Assembly: GCA_016867315.1 (NCBI GenBank)
Contig: VGJV01000002.1
Location: 1-51,385, forward strand
DNA length: 51,385 bases
Direction of reading: 5' to 3'
Origin: Candidatus Liptonbacteria bacterium
GTDB taxonomy: Bacteria > Patescibacteriota > Minisyncoccia > UBA6257 > 2-01-FULL-56-20
The position numbers and the translations under genes were made by a program. The notes beneath the pieces were generated by a model, which worked only from the letters and a program-made list of their open reading frames with translations, did not search any database and had not been told where the DNA came from. Shown here piece after piece: positions 9,532-18,618 of the stretch; position 1 is the stretch's first letter, and every line of letters starts with the position of its first letter.

Positions 9532-9740
9532 CGATCTTATTTTTGAAAAAAACAGCACGCTCTTCCGTCCCCACTTACAAAAATAGAAGATATAAATTTC
9601 ATTAATCGCGAAAGAAAAAACTCCTTCGCTCCCTCATATTTTTTGATATTCATATTTCAGTAATCACAACAATAAATAGATAACAGATAAACACAGCAAA
9701 TAATTCGATATCCTAATTCTAGGAAATTGAGACCGAATGC

Positions 9741-10109
9741 TTACCTTAATGCAGAAAGCTTTTGTTTTATCCTATTTATCTCTAGGTCCAAAGCAAGGAC
9801 TTTGTCTTGCTGCTTAGAATGAACTTCTTTAACATGAGAAGTATTGATATGTTTTGATTTTTCTACTTTTATGCTTGCCTTAGGCAATAGAGATTCAAGA
9901 TGGTTCAATGATGACATGACATCATCAGCAGATTTCTTAAGCGCCACTTTGAGCATAAATTCTTCTTTTCTCAGTCTCCTATATTCATTATAATGTTTCA
10001 TAGCATTGAGGATAAAAAACTGTGATTCAAGGAGGCTTTTCTTTCCATACTTTAACTCTTGAGGGCCAAGCCTAATATATTCCGTATCCATATTAATCAA
10101 CCTTCTCAA
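9741..10109 (-). CDS. Hypothetical coiled-coil protein
   Basis: 122-aa ORF overlapping the next upstream ORF by 17 nt; likely co-transcribed. Confidence 0.65.
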   Translation of the reverse strand: MRRLINMDTEYIRLGPQELKYGKKSLLESQFFILNAMKHYNEYRRLRKEEFMLKVALKKSADDVMSSLNHLESLLPKASIKVEKSKHINTSHVKEVHSKQQDKVLALDLEINRIKQKLSALR

Positions 10110-10785
10110 AAAGTGCCTTGCTTATCTCATCTATCCTCGATTTTGCTTGCACCATATCTTTCTCCCATGCAGAAAACTCTTGCTCCTCTCTCATCTTTGT
10201 CTCTCTTATCTTCTTCAAAAGACTGTCTACACTTTCAAGCTGGTTTTGCACCATGCTTAATGCTCTTCTTGCAGAGTGGAACTTATCTATTTTTACAAAA
10301 ACATCAGAGCTGCGACTCGAAGATGGATAAGGGGCTGGCTGAGATACAGGTTCAACTATAATTGGTCTAGGCTCTGGCACAGGTTCTGGCAAAGTTTCTT
10401 CCCTAGGTGGAGGCAATAATGAGGTATTCTTTACAGATGCTCTAGATGCAAGAATAGGAGAAGAGGCAAGGGGCGACTCGTCATCTACTTCTACTACCTT
10501 GAAAGACTTAGGTTCTTGAGCGACACCAACTATCTCTGCGTCCTTAACAGAATCATTTACAATAGCATCCTTAATTGCTGCTTGTGAGAAACCTTTCGTC
10601 ATAGGAGAATCAGGAAAGGAAGGAAGCCCATGCTTCTCTGTAGGAGAAGTGTCATCACTCTCTTCATTTTCAGGCATTCCAGGCATGGCTGATGGCGAAG
10701 CAGGCAGAGGAGTCTTTCCCTGTAAACCTGGCTTCATAGGAGGTAGATCCGGTAACTGCTTATCGTCTTTTTTACCCCAAAACAT
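10093..10785 (-). CDS. Hypothetical protein: Pro-rich N-terminal half, coiled-coil C-terminus
   Basis: MFWGKKDDKQLPDLPPMKPGL... disordered half followed by helical C-terminus. Confidence 0.7.
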   Translation of the reverse strand: MFWGKKDDKQLPDLPPMKPGLQGKTPLPASPSAMPGMPENEESDDTSPTEKHGLPSFPDSPMTKGFSQAAIKDAIVNDSVKDAEIVGVAQEPKSFKVVEVDDESPLASSPILASRASVKNTSLLPPPREETLPEPVPEPRPIIVEPVSQPAPYPSSSRSSDVFVKIDKFHSARRALSMVQNQLESVDSLLKKIRETKMREEQEFSAWEKDMVQAKSRIDEISKALFEKVD

Positions 10786-10878
10786 ACCAATAGGTTTTAA
10801 AATTAATTTATATAGCTTTATATTAATTATTTAATAGTAACACCTTTTCGAAACATTTTTAATCAAACTTTTTCAAGG

Positions 10879-11556
10879 ATGGATATGCAAATAGATCTTC
10901 TTAAAGATATTGTAGGTTCTGTCGCTGGAGAGAAGGCTAAATCTATAGTCGACCTCCTTCATCAGAAGAAGAATGTGAACGAATTTCTCGTGGCCAAGAA
11001 GCTGAAGCTTACTATAAATCAGACTAGGAACATCCTTTACAAGCTTGCTGACGAGGGGCTTGTAAGTTTTGTCAGGAAAAAAGACACGAAAAAAGGAGGC
11101 TGGTACACATATTTCTGGACACTCAACATAGAAAGGGGCCTGGCAAAATTCAAGGAGTACTTGCACAGTCTGATAAATTCTGAGAGACAACAAATACAAG
11201 TAAAGAAAACCGAGAAATTCTTCTTTTGCCCTAACTGCCAGATAGAGATGGGAGAGGAGCAAGCACTATCGATACAATATACCTGTCAGGAATGCGGAAA
11301 GACTTTTGAATTGAAGGACAACTCAAAGGAAATTATGGCTCTTGAGAAAGAGATTGTTAAGCAGGAGAAGATACTCAATGATTTAGATAAGGAGTTGGAC
11401 ATAATAAATACTCAGCAAAACAAGGCAAAGGCAAGAAAGCTCAAGGCAGAAGAAGTGAAAAAGAAAAAGGAGAGAGAAGAGAGGAAGAAGCAAAGAATTG
11501 GAGCGAAAAAGTTAAAGGAGAAGAAGAATAAGCCAAAAAAGCGGAGATCTAGTTAA
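10879..11556 (+). CDS. tfe: Transcription initiation factor E (TFE alpha-like)
   Basis: Extended wHTH followed by CPNCQIEMGEEQAL...CQECGKTFE zinc ribbon. Confidence 0.9.
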   Translation: MDMQIDLLKDIVGSVAGEKAKSIVDLLHQKKNVNEFLVAKKLKLTINQTRNILYKLADEGLVSFVRKKDTKKGGWYTYFWTLNIERGLAKFKEYLHSLINSERQQIQVKKTEKFFFCPNCQIEMGEEQALSIQYTCQECGKTFELKDNSKEIMALEKEIVKQEKILNDLDKELDIINTQQNKAKARKLKAEEVKKKKEREERKKQRIGAKKLKEKKNKPKKRRSS

Positions 11557-11559
11557 ACC

Positions 11560-12393
11560 ATGCCTCGTTATCAGCATAGAAATAGATCCAGAAAAAGTTT
11601 GTACAATTTCAGGACCACAACTTGGTTGATAATTACTAATGTATTAATATTCTACATCCTATTCTACTTAGCACCAGAATCTTCAAGATATATCCTTCTT
11701 CAAGGAAAACAGATAATCCAAGGTGAAGCCCTATGGACTTTGCTCACAAGTATGTTCATGCATCAAGGCCTCTTACATCTTTTTGTGAACATGTTCTCGT
11801 TGTTCTTCTTAGGGAATTTCTGTGAACAGCTGATTGGCAAGAAGAGATTCATATGGTTATACCTTCTTGCAGGCCTTTTTGCCGGAATCTTTTTTGTACT
11901 AGGCACAATCATAGGATCAGGTATTCCATGGGGTCCAAGAGTTTTTGGAGACATCAACGCGATGGCAGCAGGAGCATCAGGTGCACTATTTGGACTTTTG
12001 GGGCTCTTGGCCATGTTGGTACCAAGATACAGAGTCTATCTTATCGTGGGTCCAATCATAGTATTTGTCTTACTTGCCATAATTGATACACTCCCACAAT
12101 CGCCGGCCATATTCATAATAAATATCTTACTCAACATAATCCTGTTCGCCATGATATTCTCATTATTTATGCCTTCCAAGAATCTCCGTAAATTTTCAAT
12201 ACCAGTAGCATTACCTATGTGGTTTGCCCCTGTTGTTGCAATAGTGCCTCTGATAGTCATCAGTTTTGCCATAGACCTGCCTATCGGGAATAGTGCCCAC
12301 TTGGGAGGCCTACTATTTGGATTGGCATATGGGACTTATCTAAGATTAAAGTACCCTCAAAAGATGCTGCTTCTCAAGAGGTTTTTCAGATGA
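11560..12393 (+). CDS. Rhomboid family intramembrane serine protease
   Basis: GASGALFGLLG (GxSG), MFMHQGLLHLFVNMFSLFFLG, NSAHLGGLLFGLAYG. Confidence 0.94.
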   Translation: MPRYQHRNRSRKSLYNFRTTTWLIITNVLIFYILFYLAPESSRYILLQGKQIIQGEALWTLLTSMFMHQGLLHLFVNMFSLFFLGNFCEQLIGKKRFIWLYLLAGLFAGIFFVLGTIIGSGIPWGPRVFGDINAMAAGASGALFGLLGLLAMLVPRYRVYLIVGPIIVFVLLAIIDTLPQSPAIFIINILLNIILFAMIFSLFMPSKNLRKFSIPVALPMWFAPVVAIVPLIVISFAIDLPIGNSAHLGGLLFGLAYGTYLRLKYPQKMLLLKRFFR

Positions 12394-12980
12394 AGAAGAG
12401 GCGCAGTCTATTGTCAAGGCTCAAATCATGGGCAAGTGAAGGATTAGAATATTTGAAAGAAAGCAGGAGATACATTTACCTTTCAGCAGCATTATTTATT
12501 TTATTCATTGTTATTGGTTTTTGCTTTGCTGATAAGCTAACAATCTTGGACAGTGTGATTAAAGAGATGAGAGAGAGTGTTTCAGGTCTTGATGGAAAGG
12601 ACCTGACTCGCGCAATTTTTTTATCAAACATACGCGCAGCATTTTTCTCTCTCTTCCTCGGTATATTGATGGGCATATTCACAATATTCAACATAGCCCT
12701 CAATGGGACCTTGATAGGGTATGTTATAAACGCCCTGTGGATTGATTCCGGATTTACTCATTTATGGAAACTTCTACCACACGGAATATTTGAATTGCTT
12801 GCGTTGTTTATAGCATGGGGTCTAGGCATAAGGTTAGGAGCATTTATTTTCTCAAAGAATCCCGGAAAAGATTTGAAGAAGAGACTGATTGGATCAATAA
12901 AGGCATTTACATTTATAATAATCCCTTTGCTTTTCATAGCTGCAATAATTGAAGGTCTGCTCATTGCATTCATCGCATAA
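12390..12980 (+). CDS. Stage II sporulation protein M (SpoIIM/DUF95)-like membrane protein
   Basis: Multi-TM, IFLSNIRAAFFSLFLGILMGIFTIFNIALNGTLIGYV...LPHGIFELLALFIA. Confidence 0.88.
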   Translation: MKKRRSLLSRLKSWASEGLEYLKESRRYIYLSAALFILFIVIGFCFADKLTILDSVIKEMRESVSGLDGKDLTRAIFLSNIRAAFFSLFLGILMGIFTIFNIALNGTLIGYVINALWIDSGFTHLWKLLPHGIFELLALFIAWGLGIRLGAFIFSKNPGKDLKKRLIGSIKAFTFIIIPLLFIAAIIEGLLIAFIA

Positions 12981-13059
12981 CTCAGCCATTAAGAACTCTG
13001 TTCTTGAGGTTTCCTTACAAGTTCACAATATTTAAAACATCAAGAAATAACCAACTTAT

Positions 13060-13584
13060 ATGGATCTTACAAAAGAAAGCGTTGAAGAGATTGACGCAGA
13101 GCGAGACATGGAGAATACCAAAAAAGTCGAGGCCGCATTGTTCATCTCGGGCAGGTTCCTTTCATTACAAGAACTTGTGGCCTTAACAGATGTAAACCCT
13201 CTTCTTCTTAAGAAAATACTTGAGGATCTTGTAGACAAATATAAGAGTTCGGGTATATCCGTTATCCAGCAAGACAGTCTTTGGAAGATGGACGTCTCAG
13301 AAGAATATACTTGGATGGTCAATAAACTTGCCACAGGAAGTTCTGAATTCAGCAAGGCGGAGCAAGAGACTCTCGCCATAATTGCTTATAAGCAGCCAAT
13401 GAAGCAGTCTGTGCTTGTCAAGATTAGAGGCAACAAATGCTATGATCACATAAGAAAATTCACAGATATGGGTCTAATCAACAAGAAAAAAATGGGTCAC
13501 ACTGCAGAAATATCATTAAGCTCCAGTTTTTATGAGTATTTCCACCTTCCTCAAGGAGAAGAATTGCCAAGGCAGGGAGAGTGA
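13060..13584 (+). CDS. scpB: Segregation and condensation protein B
   Basis: VEAALFISGRFLSLQELVAL...LSKAEQETLAIIAYKQPMKQSVLVKIRG-type ScpB wHTH pair. Confidence 0.9.
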   Translation: MDLTKESVEEIDAERDMENTKKVEAALFISGRFLSLQELVALTDVNPLLLKKILEDLVDKYKSSGISVIQQDSLWKMDVSEEYTWMVNKLATGSSEFSKAEQETLAIIAYKQPMKQSVLVKIRGNKCYDHIRKFTDMGLINKKKMGHTAEISLSSSFYEYFHLPQGEELPRQGE

Positions 13585-14845
13585 GATCTTGAATTTCTAC
13601 CACATCCTTACATATATCTTGGTCTATTTGGGCCTTTTTGCTACTTCATTTTATTTACTAAGTCTTTTCTCTTATTATAGAAAACCTCGGAAGACTACTG
13701 ATAAAAAATTCTCAGTAAGTATAATCGTACCTGCGTTCAATGAAGAAAAAACAATATCTAAGACCCTCCAATCTTTGCTTGAACTAGACTATCCTAAAGA
13801 CAGAATGGAGATAATCGTTGTTGATGATGGTAGTACAGATAGCACATACTCGCAAGCAAAAAGATTTGAATCTAATATTGTCAGAGTAATTAGGAAAGAT
13901 AATGGTGGCAAAGGCTCTGCCTTAAATGCAGGCATAAAAGTCGCGAAAGGAGAACTTATTGCTTCCATGGATGCAGATAGTTTTGTCCAAAAAGACGCCC
14001 TTAAAAAAATGGTTGCTCTTTTCTATAATGATAGCGTCATGTCAGTAGCTCCATCCGTAGGAATAATCGAGCCAAAAGGCATACTGAGAAGAATACAGCA
14101 TATTGAGTATGCAATGGGAGTATTCCTCAGGAAATCATTCTCAACTCTCAATGCAATCCATGTCACTCCGGGAGCATTTTCACTCTATAGAAAAATATTT
14201 TTTGACAAATATGGCGGTTACGACGAGCATAATATTACAGAGGACCTTGAGATTGCCCTGCGTATCCAAAGCAAAGGATACGTTATCGAAAATGCAGAAG
14301 ATGCAGTAGCATATACCAGGGGCCCAAGATATTTTAGAGAGTTGATGATACAAAGAAGAAGATGGTATACTGGACTTGCAAGAAATCTCTGGAGATACAA
14401 GAGCTTATTCGGTCCATCAAGAGGTCCACTTGGGACATTGGTCCTTCCGGCAGCAGTGATAGCCATAGTTCTGCCGATGATATTGGTAATATATCAAGTA
14501 ATAAAGAACCTTGACGATATAAGGAGAAACATCATACTCTTGCAGTCTATAGATTTCAGATTCAAGGACCTTTGGGAATATAACAGTTATATCTTTGAAC
14601 AGATAATATTGTCATCATTAAGCTATCCCTTGTTCCTCATGAGTCTTCTTTTTCTGGCACTTCTTGCAGGATATCTTATATTCGCCAAGAGGATCACAGG
14701 TTTTAAGGAAAGATGGCAATTGAATTTTGTCTTGTTCTTCCTCCTGTATTATTTTCTTTTTGTGTTCTGGTGGATAGTATCTACAGCCTATCTTATATTT
14801 AACAAGAAAGTTATATGGAGGAAAGAGAAGCATGAAGCAGGATAA
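13532..14845 (+). CDS. Glycosyltransferase family 2, membrane-bound
   Basis: SIIVPAFNEEKTISKTLQSLLELDYP, DDGSTDST, DADSF, QRRRWYTG; C-terminal TMs. True start probably downstream of 13532. Confidence 0.94.
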   Translation: MSISTFLKEKNCQGRESEILNFYHILTYILVYLGLFATSFYLLSLFSYYRKPRKTTDKKFSVSIIVPAFNEEKTISKTLQSLLELDYPKDRMEIIVVDDGSTDSTYSQAKRFESNIVRVIRKDNGGKGSALNAGIKVAKGELIASMDADSFVQKDALKKMVALFYNDSVMSVAPSVGIIEPKGILRRIQHIEYAMGVFLRKSFSTLNAIHVTPGAFSLYRKIFFDKYGGYDEHNITEDLEIALRIQSKGYVIENAEDAVAYTRGPRYFRELMIQRRRWYTGLARNLWRYKSLFGPSRGPLGTLVLPAAVIAIVLPMILVIYQVIKNLDDIRRNIILLQSIDFRFKDLWEYNSYIFEQIILSSLSYPLFLMSLLFLALLAGYLIFAKRITGFKERWQLNFVLFFLLYYFLFVFWWIVSTAYLIFNKKVIWRKEKHEAG

Positions 14846-15479
14846 TTCAATTTATCTTAGAAGATACATCTATTCATTCTTTATAGCAACATTTCTTTTC
14901 ATCTTGGTATTCGCGATAGCTGACTCATTCACACATATAAGTTATGAGAGAAACGCCAGGGAAAGTGAAGTCATAAGATCGTACATAACAGACCTCAATG
15001 GATATTTTAAGGAGCAGAGTTGCAGTGACCAACTGATTTTTGATGCTTCATTAAAGCTAGATAATGTGGGAAACAGGATAGACTTACTTGAAAAAAGATT
15101 TGGAAAATCTGATCAAAGAGTAGTGACTCAGAAGAAGCAATATGCAGAATTGCAGCATACTCATTATCTCATAATCCAAAGACTGAACAAATATTGTGGA
15201 GCAAAATTTATCACGGTACTATATTTCTATACTCAGGCCAAAGAAGAGAGCGATGCAAATGAGCAGGCTTCTTTCATCTTGAACGCGTTCAAACAGGAGA
15301 GTCCTGAGAGAATAATGATATATGCATTTGACTCCAGTATAGGGTCGGGAATTGTAGGCAACCTTAAGACCTGGTACAACATTACTTCAACCCCTTCTGT
15401 CTTGGTGAATCAAGAAAATAAGATAGATAAATTGACCCATATTTCACAGCTAGACCCATTTTTAAAAGAAGTAAGATAA
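14832..15479 (+). CDS. Hypothetical membrane-anchored protein, possibly thioredoxin-like
   Basis: N-terminal TM; C-terminal ITVLYFYTQ...STPSVLVNQENKIDKLTHISQLDPFL. Overlaps the GT2 stop. Confidence 0.7.
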   Translation: MKQDNSIYLRRYIYSFFIATFLFILVFAIADSFTHISYERNARESEVIRSYITDLNGYFKEQSCSDQLIFDASLKLDNVGNRIDLLEKRFGKSDQRVVTQKKQYAELQHTHYLIIQRLNKYCGAKFITVLYFYTQAKEESDANEQASFILNAFKQESPERIMIYAFDSSIGSGIVGNLKTWYNITSTPSVLVNQENKIDKLTHISQLDPFLKEVR

Positions 15480-15602
15480 ATTGTCGTTCTCAAGAAGTAT
15501 CACCTAGTTACCCTTTTAACAAGTCATCTTAGAATTGTTACTGCCTTAGATGACAAACTTGCAGAAAGATTTAAAAGCAGACCGCAGATGTAATATATAG
15601 GA

Positions 15603-15625
15603 TACAATATAACCATTACAATATA
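15603..15625. promoter_or_regulatory. Direct repeat TACAATATA x2 immediately upstream of the wHTH gene
   Basis: TACAATATA at 15603-15611 and 15617-15625 (14-bp period); ATG at 15628. Confidence 0.35.
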
Positions 15626-15627
15626 CC

Positions 15628-15903
15628 ATGGCAGAAATTCGAGATAATTTTGATATATTCTTTAGAAGAAAGCCAGCCTTGCTCCTAGTAGCATTAAAGA
15701 GGCTTGCAAGAGCAAGATATGGTAGTGTCCTTGCAAAAGAAGTTGATTGTACCTACAGCCACGCCGTCAAGATATTACAATCTCTCGAAAAACTAGGTCT
15801 AGTCATGTTTGAGAAGAAAGGCCGCATCAAGCTTATCAAGCTCACCAAAAAAGGCCAGGAAATCGCTGATAATATTGAGAATGTGAAACGCCTTGTTGGT
15901 TAA
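15628..15903 (+). CDS. Winged-helix DNA-binding protein
   Basis: SVLAKEVDCTYSHAVKILQSLEKLGLVMFEKKGRIKLIKLTKKGQEIADNI. Confidence 0.85.
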   Translation: MAEIRDNFDIFFRRKPALLLVALKRLARARYGSVLAKEVDCTYSHAVKILQSLEKLGLVMFEKKGRIKLIKLTKKGQEIADNIENVKRLVG

Positions 15904-15961
15904 TTAATTCTAAAATTAATTGGTTATATCTCTTTTTTAAACATCTATTCTTAAAAATCAA

Positions 15962-16181
15962 AAAAACGATGCGCCACTGCGGCTTAAACCTCGAGGATGT
16001 GAATCCTCGATGGCAGTCAGGAATCTTAGATTCCTGATGAGCCGCAGTTTGATGCAGGCGCTCGTTTCACCAAGAACATTGTTCTTGGATGCCATCAAGA
16101 ATAGAAGATTCTTGAGGTTTGGATGCTCAAGGAACAACTCCAGCTTAAAAGCTGGAGTTTTAGTCAAGTTCCTTGACATAA
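15962..16181 (+). ncRNA. HEARO/omega-RNA-like structured element, copy 3, with an inserted double hairpin
   Basis: AAAACGA-T-GCGCC / GGCGC-T-CGTTT; TGCGGCT / AGCCGCA; CGAGGAT-gtga-ATCCTCG; CAGGAATC-tta-GATTCCTG; nested TCAAGGAAC..CTCCAGC-ttaaaa-GCTGGAG..GTTCCTTGA-CATAA. Confidence 0.68.
16070..16120. repeat. Double-hairpin repeat inside element copy 3
   Basis: CCAAGAAC-att-GTTCTTGG ATGCCA TCAAGAAT-agaag-ATTCTTGA GGTTT. Confidence 0.55.
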
Positions 16182-16183
16182 AA

Positions 16184-16405
16184 TGGCCTCGAGGGGATTT
16201 GAACCCCCGACACCTGGATTTCCTAAGAAACCTACGGTTCGTCAAGGACGAAGTCCTTGAGCACGCTCAGGAATCTTTGATTCCTGACGTCTTGTGGGTC
16301 AACTTCCCTCAAGAAAATGCCTTATGTCCCCGAGGAGGGTTCATAAGGGTAACGTAGTTCCCTTATTAAGAGTCCAGTACTCTGACCGGGCTGAGCTACG
16401 AGGCC
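16184..16405 (-). tRNA. tRNA-Lys(CTT) with 147-nt intron at 37/38 (intron about 16220-16366)
   Basis: GGCCTCG...CGAGGCC-A acceptor; CTGGA-CTCTTAA-TCCAG anticodon arm; GGGGG-TTCAAAT-CCCCT T-arm; CCA not encoded. Confidence 0.9.
16242..16289. repeat. Double-hairpin repeat within the tRNA-Lys intron
   Basis: TCAAGGAC-gaa-GTCCTTGA GCACGC TCAGGAATC-ttt-GATTCCTGA CG. Confidence 0.6.
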
Positions 16406-16441
16406 ATAAAACACAAAGCAAGAGATGATTTAAAAAAGTAT

Positions 16442-16765
16442 CTAGAGTAATTTTATTCTATAATTATTAATGGCATTTCTGAAAAAATCTCTTACGGAGT
16501 GTTCAGAGGGAAAATCAAAATGACTGCATAATTTTGAAGGAGTACTGCCAATAAGAATATGATATAATAAAAAGCTATCGACATCAGGGTATTTTAATTG
16601 CAGATCTCTGGCAAAATCTCTTCTATTTTTATCAAATACCCTGTCCTCATCTGCACTAGCCAATTCTTCAAACTGAGTCCTAACATGATGCATCTCTAAA
16701 TTTTCCTGTGACGTCAGGCCTCTCGCCTCAAGTGCTATCCAATATCTTCCTATATCCCATTCCAC
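16442..16765 (-). CDS. Hypothetical protein
   Basis: 107-aa ORF. Confidence 0.6.
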   Translation of the reverse strand: MEWDIGRYWIALEARGLTSQENLEMHHVRTQFEELASADEDRVFDKNRRDFARDLQLKYPDVDSFLLYHILIGSTPSKLCSHFDFPSEHSVRDFFRNAINNYRIKLL

Positions 16766-16823
16766 AAATAAAGCGTCCAGGTCATCTATTTAAATCTTAG
16801 CTTTGTAATTTTTAAGATTAATA

Positions 16824-17132
16824 TCAACGATATTTTCTCCATGTATGCTTGCATTTTGTGCATTTATAGAACTTAGTCTCTGATTCATCACTTGATCTTG
16901 TCTGTGTGGTCCAGAAATAAGCCTTCTTGTTCTTACACTCTGGGCAGACCATATCAATCACCGGATAAGTATTATCTGCCTCTTCATTTATGACTGCCAC
17001 GGTTTCTTTCTTCATTATCTTTTCAGATGCTTCTATTTTTGGCTTTTTTTTACCTTTATGGCCACATGCTGCACATACTGCACGGTCATTAACTATCTCA
17101 ATAATACCGCCACATTTTTCGCAAAATTCCAT
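16824..17132 (-). CDS. Transcription factor S / RNA polymerase subunit M-like
   Basis: MEFCEKCGGIIEI...CAACGH and CPECKNKKAYFWTTQTRSSDESETKFYKCTKCKHTWRKY. Confidence 0.95.
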   Translation of the reverse strand: MEFCEKCGGIIEIVNDRAVCAACGHKGKKKPKIEASEKIMKKETVAVINEEADNTYPVIDMVCPECKNKKAYFWTTQTRSSDESETKFYKCTKCKHTWRKYR

Positions 17133-17156
17133 CGCATTAATAGAGACTTACTTCTT

Positions 17157-17798
17157 TTAAAGCTTTGGTTGAGTCGATCCTCTACAGAAACCTCTCTCAT
17201 CAGCAGGTTTCATGAAGTCGAAGAATATCAATTTCACCCAGCCAAGATAAGGTATTCTTCCTACAGCCACTCCCTGTATTCTGCTTATGGATATATTTAT
17301 CTCATCAACTCCTGCTCTGTTGTTAGAGAATTCTGGATTAGCGACCAGCTGAAGATTGTTATTGTCTCCTTTTGTCTCTATTGGATCTGTACCTACGACT
17401 CTATGTATTATGGGGTAATATCTTGAAGCGGTTGGATGCGCATTGAACACTATGACATCTCCCTTATTATATTTCTTCCCACCAACAAGAAAAATTATGT
17501 CTCCTTTGTTAAGCCCGTTCACAAATCTATAAGATTTGAAATCTTCCTTAGAAACACCATATAATGAATAAAGGTCTCCATTGATTCCCCACCAATCATC
17601 TAGCACTTGTTCATGATACATAGAGCATGACTCAATTATGACTATAGGAAGTGATGTGCCTGTAACAAGTGAAAGAAGAGGAAATAATACAAATTTTATA
17701 ACAATTATTATCAAGACAAAAGAAACCATCCAAGATTTCCAGGAATCCTCTTTTAGAAACCTCCAGATCTTGATTCCATATTCTTTGAATCTATCCAT
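17157..17798 (-). CDS. Signal peptidase I, archaeal/Sec11-like
   Basis: IVIIESCSMYHE catalytic Ser region, GDIIFLVGGKKYNKGDVIVFNA, PIIHRVVG, KGDNN. Confidence 0.88.
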   Translation of the reverse strand: MDRFKEYGIKIWRFLKEDSWKSWMVSFVLIIIVIKFVLFPLLSLVTGTSLPIVIIESCSMYHEQVLDDWWGINGDLYSLYGVSKEDFKSYRFVNGLNKGDIIFLVGGKKYNKGDVIVFNAHPTASRYYPIIHRVVGTDPIETKGDNNNLQLVANPEFSNNRAGVDEINISISRIQGVAVGRIPYLGWVKLIFFDFMKPADERGFCRGSTQPKL

Positions 17799-17880
17799 TC
17801 AATAAAATCGTAAGAAGACTTTAAAAATACTCGGTAGTCGCAATCGCCACATTTTTATACACCAAAACATTAATAGTACT

Positions 17881-18459
17881 ATGGACTTTGATTCAGTTAT
17901 AGACAAGAGGCACTCTGTAAGAGCTTTCAAAAATAAGAAAGCAAGTTGGAAGCTCGTATTAGATGCAATTGATGCTGCAAATCAAGGGCCATTTGCAGAT
18001 AACATAAACCCGCTTAAGTTTCTGATAATCGAAGAGCAGTCTACAATTGACAAGGTCTCGGAGCTATCAGGACAACTATGGATAAATGAATCAAGTATTT
18101 TAGTCATAGTCTGTTCAGATGATACTCATCTTGAACACCTTCACGGCCAGCGTGGAAAGAGATATTCAAGGCAACAATCTGGGGCAGCCATAAATACCTT
18201 CATTCTAAAATTAACAGACCTAGGCCTCTCATCATGCTGGGTAGGGGCATTCACAGACGATCTAATAAAGCAACATCTCAAGATTCCAGGACATATTGAA
18301 ATAGAAGCAATCATCCCTATTGGTTATGAAAAGACAAAAAGCAACAAAAGAAGGAAAAGACCTTTGGAAAACACTCTCAATTGGGAATCCTGGGGTTCCA
18401 CAAAGCGCCCCTCATTATTCAACGAAGATGCTCCCGACCCAGATTTGATAGAGTCGTGA
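17881..18459 (+). CDS. Nitroreductase family protein
   Basis: DSVIDKRHSVRAFKNKKASWKLVLDAIDAANQGPFADNINPLKFLII...GLSSCWVGAF. Confidence 0.92.
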   Translation: MDFDSVIDKRHSVRAFKNKKASWKLVLDAIDAANQGPFADNINPLKFLIIEEQSTIDKVSELSGQLWINESSILVIVCSDDTHLEHLHGQRGKRYSRQQSGAAINTFILKLTDLGLSSCWVGAFTDDLIKQHLKIPGHIEIEAIIPIGYEKTKSNKRRKRPLENTLNWESWGSTKRPSLFNEDAPDPDLIES

Positions 18460-18463
18460 TCAC

Positions 18464-18618
18464 TCCTGCAGATGAAACTCAACTTTCATCCTGTCAAGAA
18501 CTTTGTTCTTGAGCACGATCAAGAATTGCGTTAAACCAATTCTTGACGCATCAGAGTTTTTGAAAAAAATTACTGATGGGATGATATTATTCCTGCAGAT
18601 GAAACTCAACTTTCATCC
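18464..18618. repeat. 28-bp direct repeats (18464-18491, 18591-18618) flanking a double-hairpin repeat (18494-18548)
   Basis: TCCTGCAGATGAAACTCAACTTTCATCC occurs twice; between them TCAAGAAC-ttt-GTTCTTGA GCACGA TCAAGAATTG-cgttaaac-CAATTCTTGA CG. Confidence 0.8.

Noticed and set aside
16030-16050. CTGATGAG resembling a hammerhead ribozyme core or C/D-box motif
   Set aside because: No matching CGAAA core or D-box arrangement; the motif is explained by the recurrent element stem.
15958-16357. 95-aa (-) and 115-aa (+) ORFs at 15958-16357
   Set aside because: They span the structured element and the tRNA-Lys gene; chance open frames.
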